A stretch of DNA of 64,000 bases from Clostridium_AQ sp900552125 (lineage in GTDB: Bacteria; Bacillota_I; Bacilli_A; Erysipelotrichales; Erysipelotrichaceae): the NCBI GenBank assembly GCA_037892765.1, contig JBBKBW010000008.1; one strand, written 5' to 3'. A program made the translations under genes and the position numbers. Below are positions 25,760 through 33,309 of the stretch, one piece after another (position 1 is the first letter of the stretch; each line of letters begins with the position of its first letter). The notes beneath the pieces are model-generated. The model saw only the letters and a list, made by a program, of their open reading frames with translations. It made no database searches and had not been told where the DNA came from.

Positions 25760-25990
25760 ATGGGCGTTTTGGACACCTTACTGATGATTTCAGCGGTCGT
25801 TTTAATAATACTCTCCTTATTACAAAGTGGAAAATCCGACGGATTAGGAAGTGCATTTGGTGGAAGTGAAGGTTTGAATCTATTCGCAAATGTAAAAGAA
25901 CGCGGATCAGAGAAAATCATGTCTAATGTTACATTAGTAACTGGAATTGTGTTTTTCGTACTTGTTATAATTATTCGTATTGTTGAGTAA
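25760..25990 (+). CDS. secG: Preprotein translocase subunit SecG
   Basis: A 76-residue protein with two membrane helices (LDTLLMISAVVLIILSLLQ and VTLVTGIVFFVLVIIIRIV) joined by the typical loop SGKSDGLGSAFGGSEGLNLFANVKERGSEKIM. It assists protein export through SecYEG. AAAGGAGGAC precedes the start. The secG-rnr-smpB order that follows is conserved in Firmicutes. Confidence 0.95.
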   Translation: MGVLDTLLMISAVVLIILSLLQSGKSDGLGSAFGGSEGLNLFANVKERGSEKIMSNVTLVTGIVFFVLVIIIRIVE

Positions 25991-26013
25991 AAGACCGATC
26001 GGGTCTTTTTTTC
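25991..26013 (+). terminator. Terminator after secG
   Basis: AAGACC and GGTCTT form a short stem followed by T. Some read-through to rnr would be needed if the genes form an operon; the next 170 bases also carry a possible -10 (TATAAT near 26060). Confidence 0.7.
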
Positions 26014-26182
26014 TTGCAAAAAAAGAACAGAAAATATAAAGAATATAATAATCATGTTATAATATACACAGAAGGATGAAACGTATTTATGTTTAAAAGT
26101 ATAGTTTTTCTGTAATAAAGAAAATAATTATGGAAAAAGTAAATATAGCAGGGAATGCTATGGAAAAGGAAAGTGATAATAT

Positions 26183-28315
26183 ATGAATAAAAAAGAAGAG
26201 ATATTGTCTTTTATAAAAAGCAATGAATATAAAGGAATGAATGCTGCTCAGCTCTCAAGAGCATTAGATATGGAAGATAGTGCATCATTCACACAATTAA
26301 TGAAAATACTAAATGAATTAGAGGCGGATCATAAAATCGCAAGAGATAAAAGAGAACGTTATTTTCTAAGTGAACAGTTAGGGTATGTAATTGGAACTCT
26401 TCGTATTAATCCCAAAGGCTTTGGATTTGTAGAAACACAAGATACAAGCTTTTATATCTCAAGAGATCGTTTAGGATTAGGTATGGATCGTGATGTAGTT
26501 TTTGCTAGATCCTGGACAAATAATGATCAGAGTGTAGAAGGGGAAGTTATAGAAGTTGTAGAACATAATGTTAAACAATTAGTTGGAACCGTAAAAATTA
26601 AAGAAGGAAGAAAATATTTTTTATCTGATAAGTTTTTAAATAATAGAAAAGTAAAAGTAACTAACTTTGAGGATTTTCGTTTAGTTAATGATTCTAAGGT
26701 ATTATTAGGTATAGATAGCTATGGTGCTATTTTAAAATGTCATATAGAAAAAGAAATTGGCTATAAGTATGATCCAGGAGTAGATATTCTTTCTATTTTG
26801 TTAGAAAAAGATATTAATCCTGAATTTCCTGAAGAAGTCATGAAGGAAGTACAAAGTATTCCAGAAACAGTGTCTAAGGAAGAAATCGCCAAGCGTGAGG
26901 ATTTACGTAATCTCTTGACAATTACCATTGATGGTGATGATGCAAGAGATCTAGATGATGCTATTTCAGTGGAAAAATTAGATAATCATAAAGGATATCG
27001 ACTTTATGTACATATTGCGGATGTTTCTCATTATGTAACTGCAGGAAGTGCTATTGATAAGGAAGCTTATAATCGTGGTACTTCTGTGTATGTTGTGGAT
27101 AGAGTTGTTCCTATGCTGCCGCATGCCTTGTGTAATGGAATCTGTTCTTTAAATCCGAAAGTGGATCGTTTAACATTGACTTGCTGTATGGATATTGATA
27201 AAAAAGGAGAAGTATTTAACTATCGTATATTCCCATCTGTAATCCGTAGTGATGAAAGAATGACATATAAGAAAGTTAATGCTATCTTAGCTGGTGATGA
27301 GAAAGTACAAAGCGAGTATCCGCATTTATTAAAAATGTGCTTGGATATGAAAGTTTTATCTGGAATTATCCGTAGGCGAAGAGAAAAACTAGGGGCAATA
27401 GATTTTGATGCTAGAGAAGCAAAAATACTTGTTGATGAAAAAGGAAATCCAGTAGATATTGTACTTCGTGAACGTGGAGAAAGTGAACGTATGATTGAGG
27501 ATTTCATGATTGCGGCTAATGAATGTGTAGCTACACATGTGCGCTGGATGGAAGTACCATCGATGTATCGTATTCATGAAGCTCCTGAGCCTAAGAAAAT
27601 ACGTGAATTTGCGAGAACCGCGAAATCTTTAGGATATAATTTCCAAGGCGGAATTCAGAATGTTTATCCAGCCCAGCTACAGAGTTTATTAAATGAGGCA
27701 AAAGGTGAAGATAATTATTTTGTATTATCTAGCTTTATGTTAAGGGCAATGCAGAAGGCTCGTTATGATAATCGCTGTATTGGACATTTCGGATTAGCGT
27801 TGAAGAACTATCTACATTTTACTTCTCCAATTCGCCGATATCCGGATTTAGTCGTACATCGTATGCTTCGTCGTTATGTCTTTAATACTAATGAAGATGT
27901 GGAAAGAATGAAAAAAGATGAAGCATGGTGTGAGGGTGCTGCTAATCAGTCAAGTGATCGTGAACGTAATGCAGTAGATGCAGAACGTGAAGTAGATGAT
28001 ATGAAAAAAGCTCAGTACATGGAAAAATATGTTGGACATATATTCCAAGGAATTGTTAGCGGAATTACTAAATTCGGTATGTTTGTGGAATTAGAAAACA
28101 CAGTAGAAGGCTTGGTTCATATATCTTCTTTAGATGATGATTATTATCATTATGATGAGATGACAAAGTCATTAATTGGTGAACATACTGCAAACGTATA
28201 TAAAATGGGTCAAACTGTTACAGTACGCTGTACTGGCGCAGATCGTTATAAACGAGAAGTAGATTTCGAAGTTATTGTGAAAAAGAAGAAACGCAAAAAG
28301 GTAAAAAATAGATAG
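26183..28315 (+). CDS. rnr: Ribonuclease R
   Basis: A 710-residue 3'-5' exoribonuclease. Domains in order: N-terminal winged helix (about 1-65), cold-shock-like OB domains (about 70-215), RNB catalytic domain (about 245-580) with IDGDDARDLDDAISVE carrying the metal-binding Asp residues and IHEAPEPKK and HFTSPIRRYPDLVVHR, and a C-terminal S1 domain (about 625-700) ending in a Lys-rich tail. RNase R degrades structured RNA and acts with SmpB-tmRNA in disposal of non-stop messages, fitting its neighbours. Confidence 0.96.
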   Translation: MNKKEEILSFIKSNEYKGMNAAQLSRALDMEDSASFTQLMKILNELEADHKIARDKRERYFLSEQLGYVIGTLRINPKGFGFVETQDTSFYISRDRLGLGMDRDVVFARSWTNNDQSVEGEVIEVVEHNVKQLVGTVKIKEGRKYFLSDKFLNNRKVKVTNFEDFRLVNDSKVLLGIDSYGAILKCHIEKEIGYKYDPGVDILSILLEKDINPEFPEEVMKEVQSIPETVSKEEIAKREDLRNLLTITIDGDDARDLDDAISVEKLDNHKGYRLYVHIADVSHYVTAGSAIDKEAYNRGTSVYVVDRVVPMLPHALCNGICSLNPKVDRLTLTCCMDIDKKGEVFNYRIFPSVIRSDERMTYKKVNAILAGDEKVQSEYPHLLKMCLDMKVLSGIIRRRREKLGAIDFDAREAKILVDEKGNPVDIVLRERGESERMIEDFMIAANECVATHVRWMEVPSMYRIHEAPEPKKIREFARTAKSLGYNFQGGIQNVYPAQLQSLLNEAKGEDNYFVLSSFMLRAMQKARYDNRCIGHFGLALKNYLHFTSPIRRYPDLVVHRMLRRYVFNTNEDVERMKKDEAWCEGAANQSSDRERNAVDAEREVDDMKKAQYMEKYVGHIFQGIVSGITKFGMFVELENTVEGLVHISSLDDDYYHYDEMTKSLIGEHTANVYKMGQTVTVRCTGADRYKREVDFEVIVKKKKRKKVKNR

Positions 28316-28331
28316 TTTTTAAGGGATATTT

Positions 28332-29489
28332 ATGAAAAAAGTATGGATAGCATTTTCAAGTTTATTACTTTTGATGGGTTGTACAGTAAAAGAAGAAAAT
28401 ATAGATGATAAAAAAGTAACTGAAGTAGAAGAAACAGAAAAGAAAGATGATATTCGTGATGTATCTTTTGTTGCGGTAGGAGATAATCTGATTCATGGTG
28501 CAATTTACTACTACAATGCAGTAGGAGATGGAACGTATGATTTTAAAGATATCTATGAACATACGAATTCTTATACACGAGAAGCAGATATAGCCTATAT
28601 TAATCAGGAAACAATCTGTGGAGGGACAGAACTAGGATTAAGTCATTATCCTTCCTTTAATAGTCCTTATGAAGTATTGGATGCAGTTGCAGATGCAGGC
28701 TTTGATTGGATGGCGGCTTCCAGTAATCATACAATGGATGCAGGTATTCAGGGAATTGAGAATCAGTTGACCTATATGCATAAACATTATCCAGATATTA
28801 CTGTAACAGGAAGTCATTTGACTAAAGAAGATGCTGAACAACCGCAAGTAATCAATAAAAATGGAGTACGTTTTGGTGTGCTTGGCTATACCTATGGATT
28901 GAATGGTTATTCAATACCAGAAGGCAAGGAGTATATGGTTGATTTAATTGATAAGAATAAAATTGCTCAAGATGTGGAAAAACTAAAAAAAGTAAGTGAT
29001 GTACAGGTTGTGAGTATGCACTGGGGTGTTGAATACTCCTTTGAACCTAGTGATGAGCAAAAAGAATTGGCACAATATTTAAGTGATTTAGGTGTAGATG
29101 TCATTATTGGGGGTCATCCGCATGTTATACAGCCAATGGATTATGTCACCGGTAAAGAAGGAAATGAAACTTTGGTTATTTATTCTTTAGGAAATTTTTT
29201 ATCAGCGCAGGATGAGCATGAAAGAATGTTGGGCGGAATGGCTAGATGGACAATTTCTTATAATAAAACAACTGATGAGATTCAATTTAAAAATGTAGAG
29301 TTCTTGCCTACAATTACACAGATTGAAGGTGATTACTCATTCTTTCGAACATATACTTTAAAAGATTATACAAATGATCTAGCTGCTCGACATACGTTGA
29401 CAATACAAAAAAATCAGGATATGACAAGAGAATATTTCATTCAGTTAGTGAATGAAATAATGAATGATAAAATAGATATTGTATATTAG
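28332..29489 (+). CDS. CapA-family lipoprotein (PGA_cap domain)
   Basis: The 385-residue protein starts with a lipoprotein signal (MKKVWIAFSSLLLLMGC, lipobox LMGC), then an acidic linker and a CapA/PGA_cap metallophosphatase-like domain with VAVGDNLIHG, NQETICGG, ASSNHTMDAG, MHWGVEYSFEPSDEQ and GGHPHVIQPMD. CapA-type proteins are linked to poly-gamma-glutamate or other capsule polymers, but many stand alone with unknown roles. It is inserted between rnr and smpB, spaced 16 and 14 bases from them, so it is expressed with RNA quality-control genes. Confidence 0.88.
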   Translation: MKKVWIAFSSLLLLMGCTVKEENIDDKKVTEVEETEKKDDIRDVSFVAVGDNLIHGAIYYYNAVGDGTYDFKDIYEHTNSYTREADIAYINQETICGGTELGLSHYPSFNSPYEVLDAVADAGFDWMAASSNHTMDAGIQGIENQLTYMHKHYPDITVTGSHLTKEDAEQPQVINKNGVRFGVLGYTYGLNGYSIPEGKEYMVDLIDKNKIAQDVEKLKKVSDVQVVSMHWGVEYSFEPSDEQKELAQYLSDLGVDVIIGGHPHVIQPMDYVTGKEGNETLVIYSLGNFLSAQDEHERMLGGMARWTISYNKTTDEIQFKNVEFLPTITQIEGDYSFFRTYTLKDYTNDLAARHTLTIQKNQDMTREYFIQLVNEIMNDKIDIVY

Positions 29490-29503
29490 TTAAGGAGGAT
29501 TCC

Positions 29504-29959
29504 ATGGCAGGAAGAAAAGTAATCGTATTTAACCGTAAGGCATCTCATGATTATTTTTTAGAAGATCGTTTTGAAGCAGGGATGGTTTTACAAGGAACAG
29601 AAATAAAATCGATAAGAAAAGGGCATGTACAAATTAAAGATGCTTATATTAGTTTTACAAACAATGAAGCATTTATTAAAGAAATGCATATTCCGGCTTA
29701 TGAGTTTGGTAATCGATTTAATCATGATGAAACACGTATTCGTAAACTGCTGCTACATAAAGATGAAATTCGTAAGCTTCAGCAGAAAGTAAAACTGAAA
29801 GGCTATACGATCATTCCTATTTCTGTTTATTTGGAAAAAGGATTGGCAAAAATGGAGATTGCACTTGCGAAAGGAAAGGATCTTCATGATAAACGAAATG
29901 CCCAAAAAGAAAAAGATGCCAAACGAGAAATTGAAAAAGCTTTAAAGAATCAGTATTGA
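29504..29959 (+). CDS. smpB: SsrA-binding protein SmpB
   Basis: A 151-residue OB-fold protein that loads tmRNA on stalled ribosomes. Conserved segments: NRKASHDYFLEDRFEAGMVLQGTEIKSIR, HIPAYEFGNRFNHDETRIRKLLLH, IPISVYLEKGLAKMEIALAKGKDLHDKR, and the basic tail. AAGGAGG precedes the start. The tmRNA gene lies 73 bases downstream on the same strand. Confidence 0.97.
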   Translation: MAGRKVIVFNRKASHDYFLEDRFEAGMVLQGTEIKSIRKGHVQIKDAYISFTNNEAFIKEMHIPAYEFGNRFNHDETRIRKLLLHKDEIRKLQQKVKLKGYTIIPISVYLEKGLAKMEIALAKGKDLHDKRNAQKEKDAKREIEKALKNQY

Positions 29960-30032
29960 TGTAAAACTTGGAAATATAGAAATAGCATTGTAGTTTACAG
30001 TGTTTTGTGGTAAACTACTAATGCTGAACATC

Positions 30033-30415
30033 GGGGGTGTACTGGTTTCGACAGGGATATGCTTGGTGCAGACTGCAGTCGAGTGGTTACGTAATAACCA
30101 ATTAAAATTAAACGGAAAAACTAAATTAGCTAACATCTTTGGTGCAAACCAGAGAATGGCTTTCGCTGCTTAATTAACCGATATAGGTTCGCAGCCCCGC
30201 TGCATGCTTCTTCCTTGACCATGTAGTTGTGTGCTTAAGACGCAAGGAATAAGGAAGCAGGATTGTCTAAGTCTTGCTTCTCGAAAATCTTATTAGGCAA
30301 ATTCATCAGAGGCTGTTCATGTCTTCCTGATGTCTTAATTAATATGAACTAAACTGTAGATGTCTGTACGTGGAGCTATTTTTGGACAGGAGTTCGACTC
30401 TCCTCACCTCCACCA
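30033..30415 (+). ncRNA. ssrA: Transfer-messenger RNA (tmRNA)
   Basis: The 5' end GGGGGUG pairs with CACCUCC next to the encoded 3' ACCA, forming the tRNA-like acceptor. The 5' segment ACTGGTTTCGACAGGG and the 3' TTCGACTC T-arm are diagnostic. The tag frame runs from GGA at 30114 to TAA at 30171-30173 and encodes GKTKLANIFGANQRMAFAA, possibly preceded by Asn from the codon before. Pseudoknot regions follow. It rescues stalled ribosomes with SmpB and marks products for proteolysis. Confidence 0.96.
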
Positions 30416-30425
30416 ATAAAAATGC

Positions 30426-30454
30426 AAAGCCTTTATTTGTTAAGGGCTTTTTTT
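30426..30454 (+). terminator. Terminator of tmRNA
   Basis: AAAGCC and GGGCTTT arms with a T run. Confidence 0.8.
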
Positions 30455-30570
30455 GTTAAGTAATTTGCGAAAGGTAAATTTACTCATATGTATAATAAAA
30501 ATTATAACGGTCTTTAGCATTTACCTAATAATGTCGCAATAGAAAGATATGTTTCATAGGTGGTACTATT

Positions 30571-30831
30571 ATGAAGGCTGGTAATATAAAATGGAAATAT
30601 TTAAAAGATGTTATCGCAAAATCTAATGTTCAAATAAAGAAGACATGTAAAATAGGGATGAAGATATCTCCTAACGCATTTTCTAAAGATAATTATTAAT
30701 GATAAAGCAAAAGTAGTATTAGTTCCTGCTATAATTCAAAAAGTGAATAAGAATAAAAATCTAGTAATGATTCATGGTATTTGGATAAGATCAACGTCAT
30801 TAGTTGAAGTTAAATAAAGAATATCGAATAG
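30571..30831 (+). pseudogene. Degraded small-gene region, possible XRE-regulator remnant
   Basis: A 42-codon frame from 30571 encodes KWKYLKDVIAKSNVQIKK, TCKIGMKISPNAFSKDNY and then stops; it resembles the first helices of an XRE helix-turn-helix protein (a form like KxxLKDxIxKSxxTxxExCKxxGISPNTxSK). A second open stretch in another frame (to about 30816) reads DKAKVVLVPAIIQKVNKNK and IHGIWIRSTSLVEVK without a start. The two look like frameshifted leftovers. No function is claimed. Confidence 0.35.
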
Positions 30832-30872
30832 ATTTAATATTTGTTCACATACTATTTTTGGAGCGTGATAAT

Positions 30873-31022
30873 ATGAAGAAGAACAATAAAGAAAAAAATA
30901 GCGAAGAGTTGCTGCATAGTCAAGAACAGAAGAAAACAGAAGGAAATAATCAGTGGACAAATAATAATTTAAAATATTACCCAGACAAGCGTGAAAGACA
31001 AGACGGACCTGGGGGTAACTAA
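30873..31022 (+). CDS. Small hydrophilic peptide ending in DGPGGN
   Basis: The 49-residue product is almost entirely polar (Lys, Asn, Glu, Gln) and ends KRERQDGPGGN. TTGGAGCG lies upstream at acceptable spacing, and an in-frame upstream ATG at 30804 lacks a ribosome binding site. There is no signal peptide. The gene has its own terminator, supporting expression. The family is not identified. Confidence 0.45.
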   Translation: MKKNNKEKNSEELLHSQEQKKTEGNNQWTNNNLKYYPDKRERQDGPGGN

Positions 31023-31057
31023 ATTAGAAGAATTAATGCCTCTATTTAAACAAAAAA

Positions 31058-31084
31058 GATAGATCAAAGCTGGTCTATCCTTTT
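31058..31084 (+). terminator. Terminator after the small peptide gene
   Basis: GATAGATC and GGTCTATC form an eight-pair stem with one wobble, followed by CTTTTAT. Confidence 0.6.
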
Positions 31085-31106
31085 ATATACTTTTAAAATT
31101 AGAAAG

Positions 31107-31171
31107 TGCCATCATTAAATATTTATACTGAAATTTATGAGAATGAAGTTAAAAAGTCATTAATGATGGCA
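31107..31171. repeat. 12-base perfect inverted repeat
   Basis: TGCCATCATTAA (31107-31118) is matched by TTAATGATGGCA (31160-31171) with 41 bases between. It is not followed by a T run. It could be the ends of a small decayed mobile element or a hairpin RNA. Confidence 0.5.
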
Positions 31172-31222
31172 GAATTATTATAAATTACATAATCTCAAAT
31201 TGCAATACAATTTAATGATTTT

Positions 31223-31259
31223 AGTAACTAATAAGTTACTATTTTAGTATATTATACTA
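31223..31259. promoter_or_regulatory. Two palindromes overlapping the XRE-regulator promoter
   Basis: AGTAACT and AGTTACT (spacer AATA) lie at 31223-31240, and TAGTATA and TATACTA (spacer T) at 31245-31259. The second contains a TATACT -10 hexamer. The pair is a likely operator for autoregulation by the XRE protein encoded 80 bases downstream. Confidence 0.5.
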
Positions 31260-31338
31260 TGTATTAGTGTAAAAATGGATGAAATTAATATAGTTAAGAT
31301 ATCACTTATATTATAATAAAAATGTATGTGGTGATAAT

Positions 31339-31686
31339 ATGATGAATGATGAAATGGTAGATAAATTCATAGATTATATAAACGATAAGATAGAGGATCT
31401 AGACATGTCAAAGTCATCTCTTGCTAGAAGTATCGGGATGGATAAAAATTCAATTATTAAATACTTAAAGAAAGAGCGTACGATGCCACTCCATGTTTCG
31501 CTTAAAATTGCTAATTATTTAAATATGGATATCTCTAAGATTTGTGGAATTAGAACTGAACAGGTTTTAACAGAGGTGGAGTTAAATTTAATTCGTGAAT
31601 TACGCAATATTCAGGAGGAGACGGATCGTATTAGATTAATGTTAGATTATATTAGTATCACAAAAGTGTTTAATTCTAGTAAGTAG
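31339..31686 (+). CDS. XRE-family helix-turn-helix regulator
   Basis: The 115-residue DNA-binding protein has an HTH_3 domain at about residues 18-70 (DMSKSSLARSIGMDKNSIIKYLKKERTMPLHVSLKIANYLNMDISKICG) and a helical C-terminal part (EVELNLIRELRNIQEETDRIRLMLDYI) that may dimerise. It starts at one of two adjacent ATGs after GTGGTGAT. It neighbours decayed small genes and the collagen-repeat gene; its targets are unknown apart from the palindromes upstream. Confidence 0.8.
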   Translation: MMNDEMVDKFIDYINDKIEDLDMSKSSLARSIGMDKNSIIKYLKKERTMPLHVSLKIANYLNMDISKICGIRTEQVLTEVELNLIRELRNIQEETDRIRLMLDYISITKVFNSSK

Positions 31687-31691
31687 AGAAT

Positions 31692-31716
31692 AGTACCTAA
31701 TAAGGTGCTTTTTTTT
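31692..31716 (+). terminator. Terminator of the XRE gene
   Basis: AGTACCT and AGGTGCT with a short loop, followed by eight to nine T. Confidence 0.8.
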
Positions 31717-31719
31717 ATA

Positions 31720-31748
31720 AAAATGGTCATAGAGAATATGACCATTTT
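31720..31748. terminator. Hairpin between convergent genes, terminator of the collagen-repeat gene
   Basis: AAAATGGTCATA and TATGACCATTTT form a perfect 12-pair stem. On the minus strand the arm ends in TTTT followed by TAT, a plausible terminator. Confidence 0.65.
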
Positions 31749-31751
31749 TGA

Positions 31752-32678
31752 TTAACTATCTGATTTTTTCGTAATTATCTCTAATTTACATGAGGATATA
31801 AATGTCGGCGTACTTGCATTAGGTCCACCAACGACAATCATGCCAAATTGACTAGCTAATACAGAACCTTGACCTACACTTTGACCACCAGCTTTAATAT
31901 TAACTCCTGTTGTGCCAACAGGAAGATAAGAGCGAATAGCTTTCTCACAATCGCATTCACAATTACATGATGTTGATTGATCTGTTGGGACTGGCAGATA
32001 TTTTATATTATTATTGTAGGTTGCACTAGTTATTTTTATAAATGCTATATGACATAAAGAAACTGCTTCTTGTATATTGCCTTTGGAATCAGCAGTAAAT
32101 AATAGGCCAGAATTAAGTGCAGGGAAAAGCTCTTTTAATCTACCACTAACATTATCTCCGCTTTCTAATGCGATTATAGCATTATCCGTAGGATAAAGTG
32201 TAATTAATTGTGTTATAACATTGATTAATTGAGAGACACAACCACAAGAACAGCAGGCACCAGCTGGACCTGTAGCGCCCGTATCACCTTTCGGTCCCGT
32301 AGGCCCAGTAATACCCTGAGCACCTGTATCGCCTTTCGGCCCCGTAGGCCCAGTAATACCTTGGGCACCTGTATCACCTTTCGGCCCCGTAGGCCCAGTA
32401 ATACCCTGAGCACCTGTATCGCCTTTCGGTCCCGTAGGCCCAGTAATACCCTGAGCACCTGTATCGCCTTTCGGTCCCGTAGGTCCAGTAATACCTTGAG
32501 CACCTGTATCGCCTTTCGGTCCTGTAGGTCCAGTAATGCCTTGGGCACCCGTATCACCTTTCGGTCCTGTAGGGCCAGTTGCTCCTCGGAAGCCTCTAGG
32601 TCCTCTAATTAGTCTACAACAGCAACCTGAATGATCTAAACAGTTACAACCATCGTAATCATCATACATAGAATACAT
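31752..32678 (-). CDS. Collagen-like repeat protein (BclA-like surface/spore protein)
   Basis: From the ATG 3 codons inside the open frame (after AGAGGTGG), the protein has about 308 residues. Residues 1-25 are Cys- and Asp-rich; about residues 26-135 are Gly-X-Y collagen repeats built from the unit GPTGPKGDTGAQGIT; then CCSCGC and a C-terminal globular domain of about 170 residues with a CNCECDCEK cluster. There is no signal peptide. The plan is like exosporium BclA proteins, where the collagen part forms trimeric fibres and the C-terminal domain the head. A spore-surface role is inferred. It is a single-gene unit. Confidence 0.82.
   Translation of the reverse strand: MYSMYDDYDGCNCLDHSGCCCRLIRGPRGFRGATGPTGPKGDTGAQGITGPTGPKGDTGAQGITGPTGPKGDTGAQGITGPTGPKGDTGAQGITGPTGPKGDTGAQGITGPTGPKGDTGAQGITGPTGPKGDTGATGPAGACCSCGCVSQLINVITQLITLYPTDNAIIALESGDNVSGRLKELFPALNSGLLFTADSKGNIQEAVSLCHIAFIKITSATYNNNIKYLPVPTDQSTSCNCECDCEKAIRSYLPVGTTGVNIKAGGQSVGQGSVLASQFGMIVVGGPNASTPTFISSCKLEIITKKSDS
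32281..32582. repeat. 45-base tandem repeat, about 6.7 copies
   Basis: Six full copies and one partial copy of a 45-base unit encode GPTGPKGDTGAQGIT on the minus strand. Copies differ by a few silent changes (for example GTATCA/GTATCG, CCCTGAG/CCTTGGG). Such repeats can change copy number. Confidence 0.95.
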
Positions 32679-32857
32679 AAATACCACCTCTTTCTTAGCT
32701 CTAAGTTTTACACTATTAGAACTACAGTAAGATATGCTATTTAAATAAAAATGTATTGGCTATTGACTTAATCGTATATAATTGAAATAGAAAAAAGGAT
32801 GAAAAAGAGATAATTTTAGAAACATTGAAAAAAAACAATCAAAATAGAATAATTTCA

Positions 32858-32885
32858 TTGAAAAATAATTCAAATGTGTTAGAAT
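32858..32885 (+). promoter_or_regulatory. Promoter of the candidate small RNA
   Basis: TTGAAA and TAGAAT are separated by 16 bases in an otherwise AT-rich gap with no protein gene. Confidence 0.55.
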
Positions 32886-32891
32886 GGCTTA

Positions 32892-32975
32892 GCATAAAGG
32901 ATTTATTACTGCCTAGGTATTATTTATGTGCTTGATTAATTTATAGAGAAGGTCCGGATTTTCCGGATTTTTTTT
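32892..32975 (+). ncRNA. Candidate structured small RNA or leader, about 84 nt
   Basis: A promoter, a structured interior (AGCATAAA at 32891-32898 pairs with TTTATGTGCT at 32923-32932, two-base bulge) and a terminator stem (GTCCGG and CCGGAT, followed by eight T) form a complete transcription unit without an ORF. It could be a free small RNA or a terminator-controlled leader for the DUF378 gene 70 bases downstream. It matches no RNA family I recognise. Confidence 0.45.
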
Positions 32976-33045
32976 CAATCTAAAAATAAAAATAGTATAA
33001 ATAAAACAAGCCTGTCTATACTACACTATGAGGAGGCTTTACATT

Positions 33046-33246
33046 ATGAGAATATTAAATTATTTAGTTCTAACATTAAGCATTATAGGTTGTATAAACT
33101 GGGGATTGGTCGGGTTATTTGATATTAATCTAGTATCCGCAATCTTTGGAATGGGTTCTATTATCACAAGAGCTATTTATATTCTAGTTGGAATTTGTGG
33201 TATTTATCAGTTATCATTCTTTTTTAGCTTACATGATGAAAGATAA
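33046..33246 (+). CDS. DUF378 family small membrane protein
   Basis: The 66-residue protein starts MRILNYLVLTLSIIGCINWGLVGLFDINLVSAIFG, the DUF378 signature (a Gly-Cys-x-Asn-Trp-Gly core), with two membrane helices. AGGAGG lies nine bases before this ATG; the ATG 18 bases upstream overlaps that site and is rejected. Function is unknown. It is monocistronic. Confidence 0.88.
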   Translation: MRILNYLVLTLSIIGCINWGLVGLFDINLVSAIFGMGSIITRAIYILVGICGIYQLSFFFSLHDER

Positions 33247-33250
33247 CATT

Positions 33251-33276
33251 AACTTCCTATTTTAGGAAGTTTTTTT
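33251..33276 (+). terminator. Terminator of the DUF378 gene
   Basis: AACTTCCT and AGGAAGTT form a perfect stem followed by T. Confidence 0.85.
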
Positions 33277-33309
33277 ATGTTATACTAGTTAAAGAAAAGA
33301 GGTGCAAGG

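Noticed and set aside
26130..26186. 18-codon frame ending in an ATGA overlap with the rnr start
   Set aside because: It looks like a leader peptide, but it has no ribosome binding site and its composition is ordinary; chance is more likely.
30426..31338. Prophage or integrated element at the tmRNA 3' end
   Set aside because: tmRNA ends are common integration sites, but no integrase and no repeated tmRNA 3' sequence was found downstream in the window; only small decayed frames are present.
32281..32582. Regular repeat array considered as CRISPR
   Set aside because: Units are contiguous 45-base coding repeats without unique spacers, and no cas gene is present.
32229..32612. Open frames on the plus strand and in the alternate minus frame across the collagen repeat
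   Set aside because: They exist only because the 45-base repeat lacks stops in several frames; no ribosome binding site, and the products are low-complexity echoes of the repeat.
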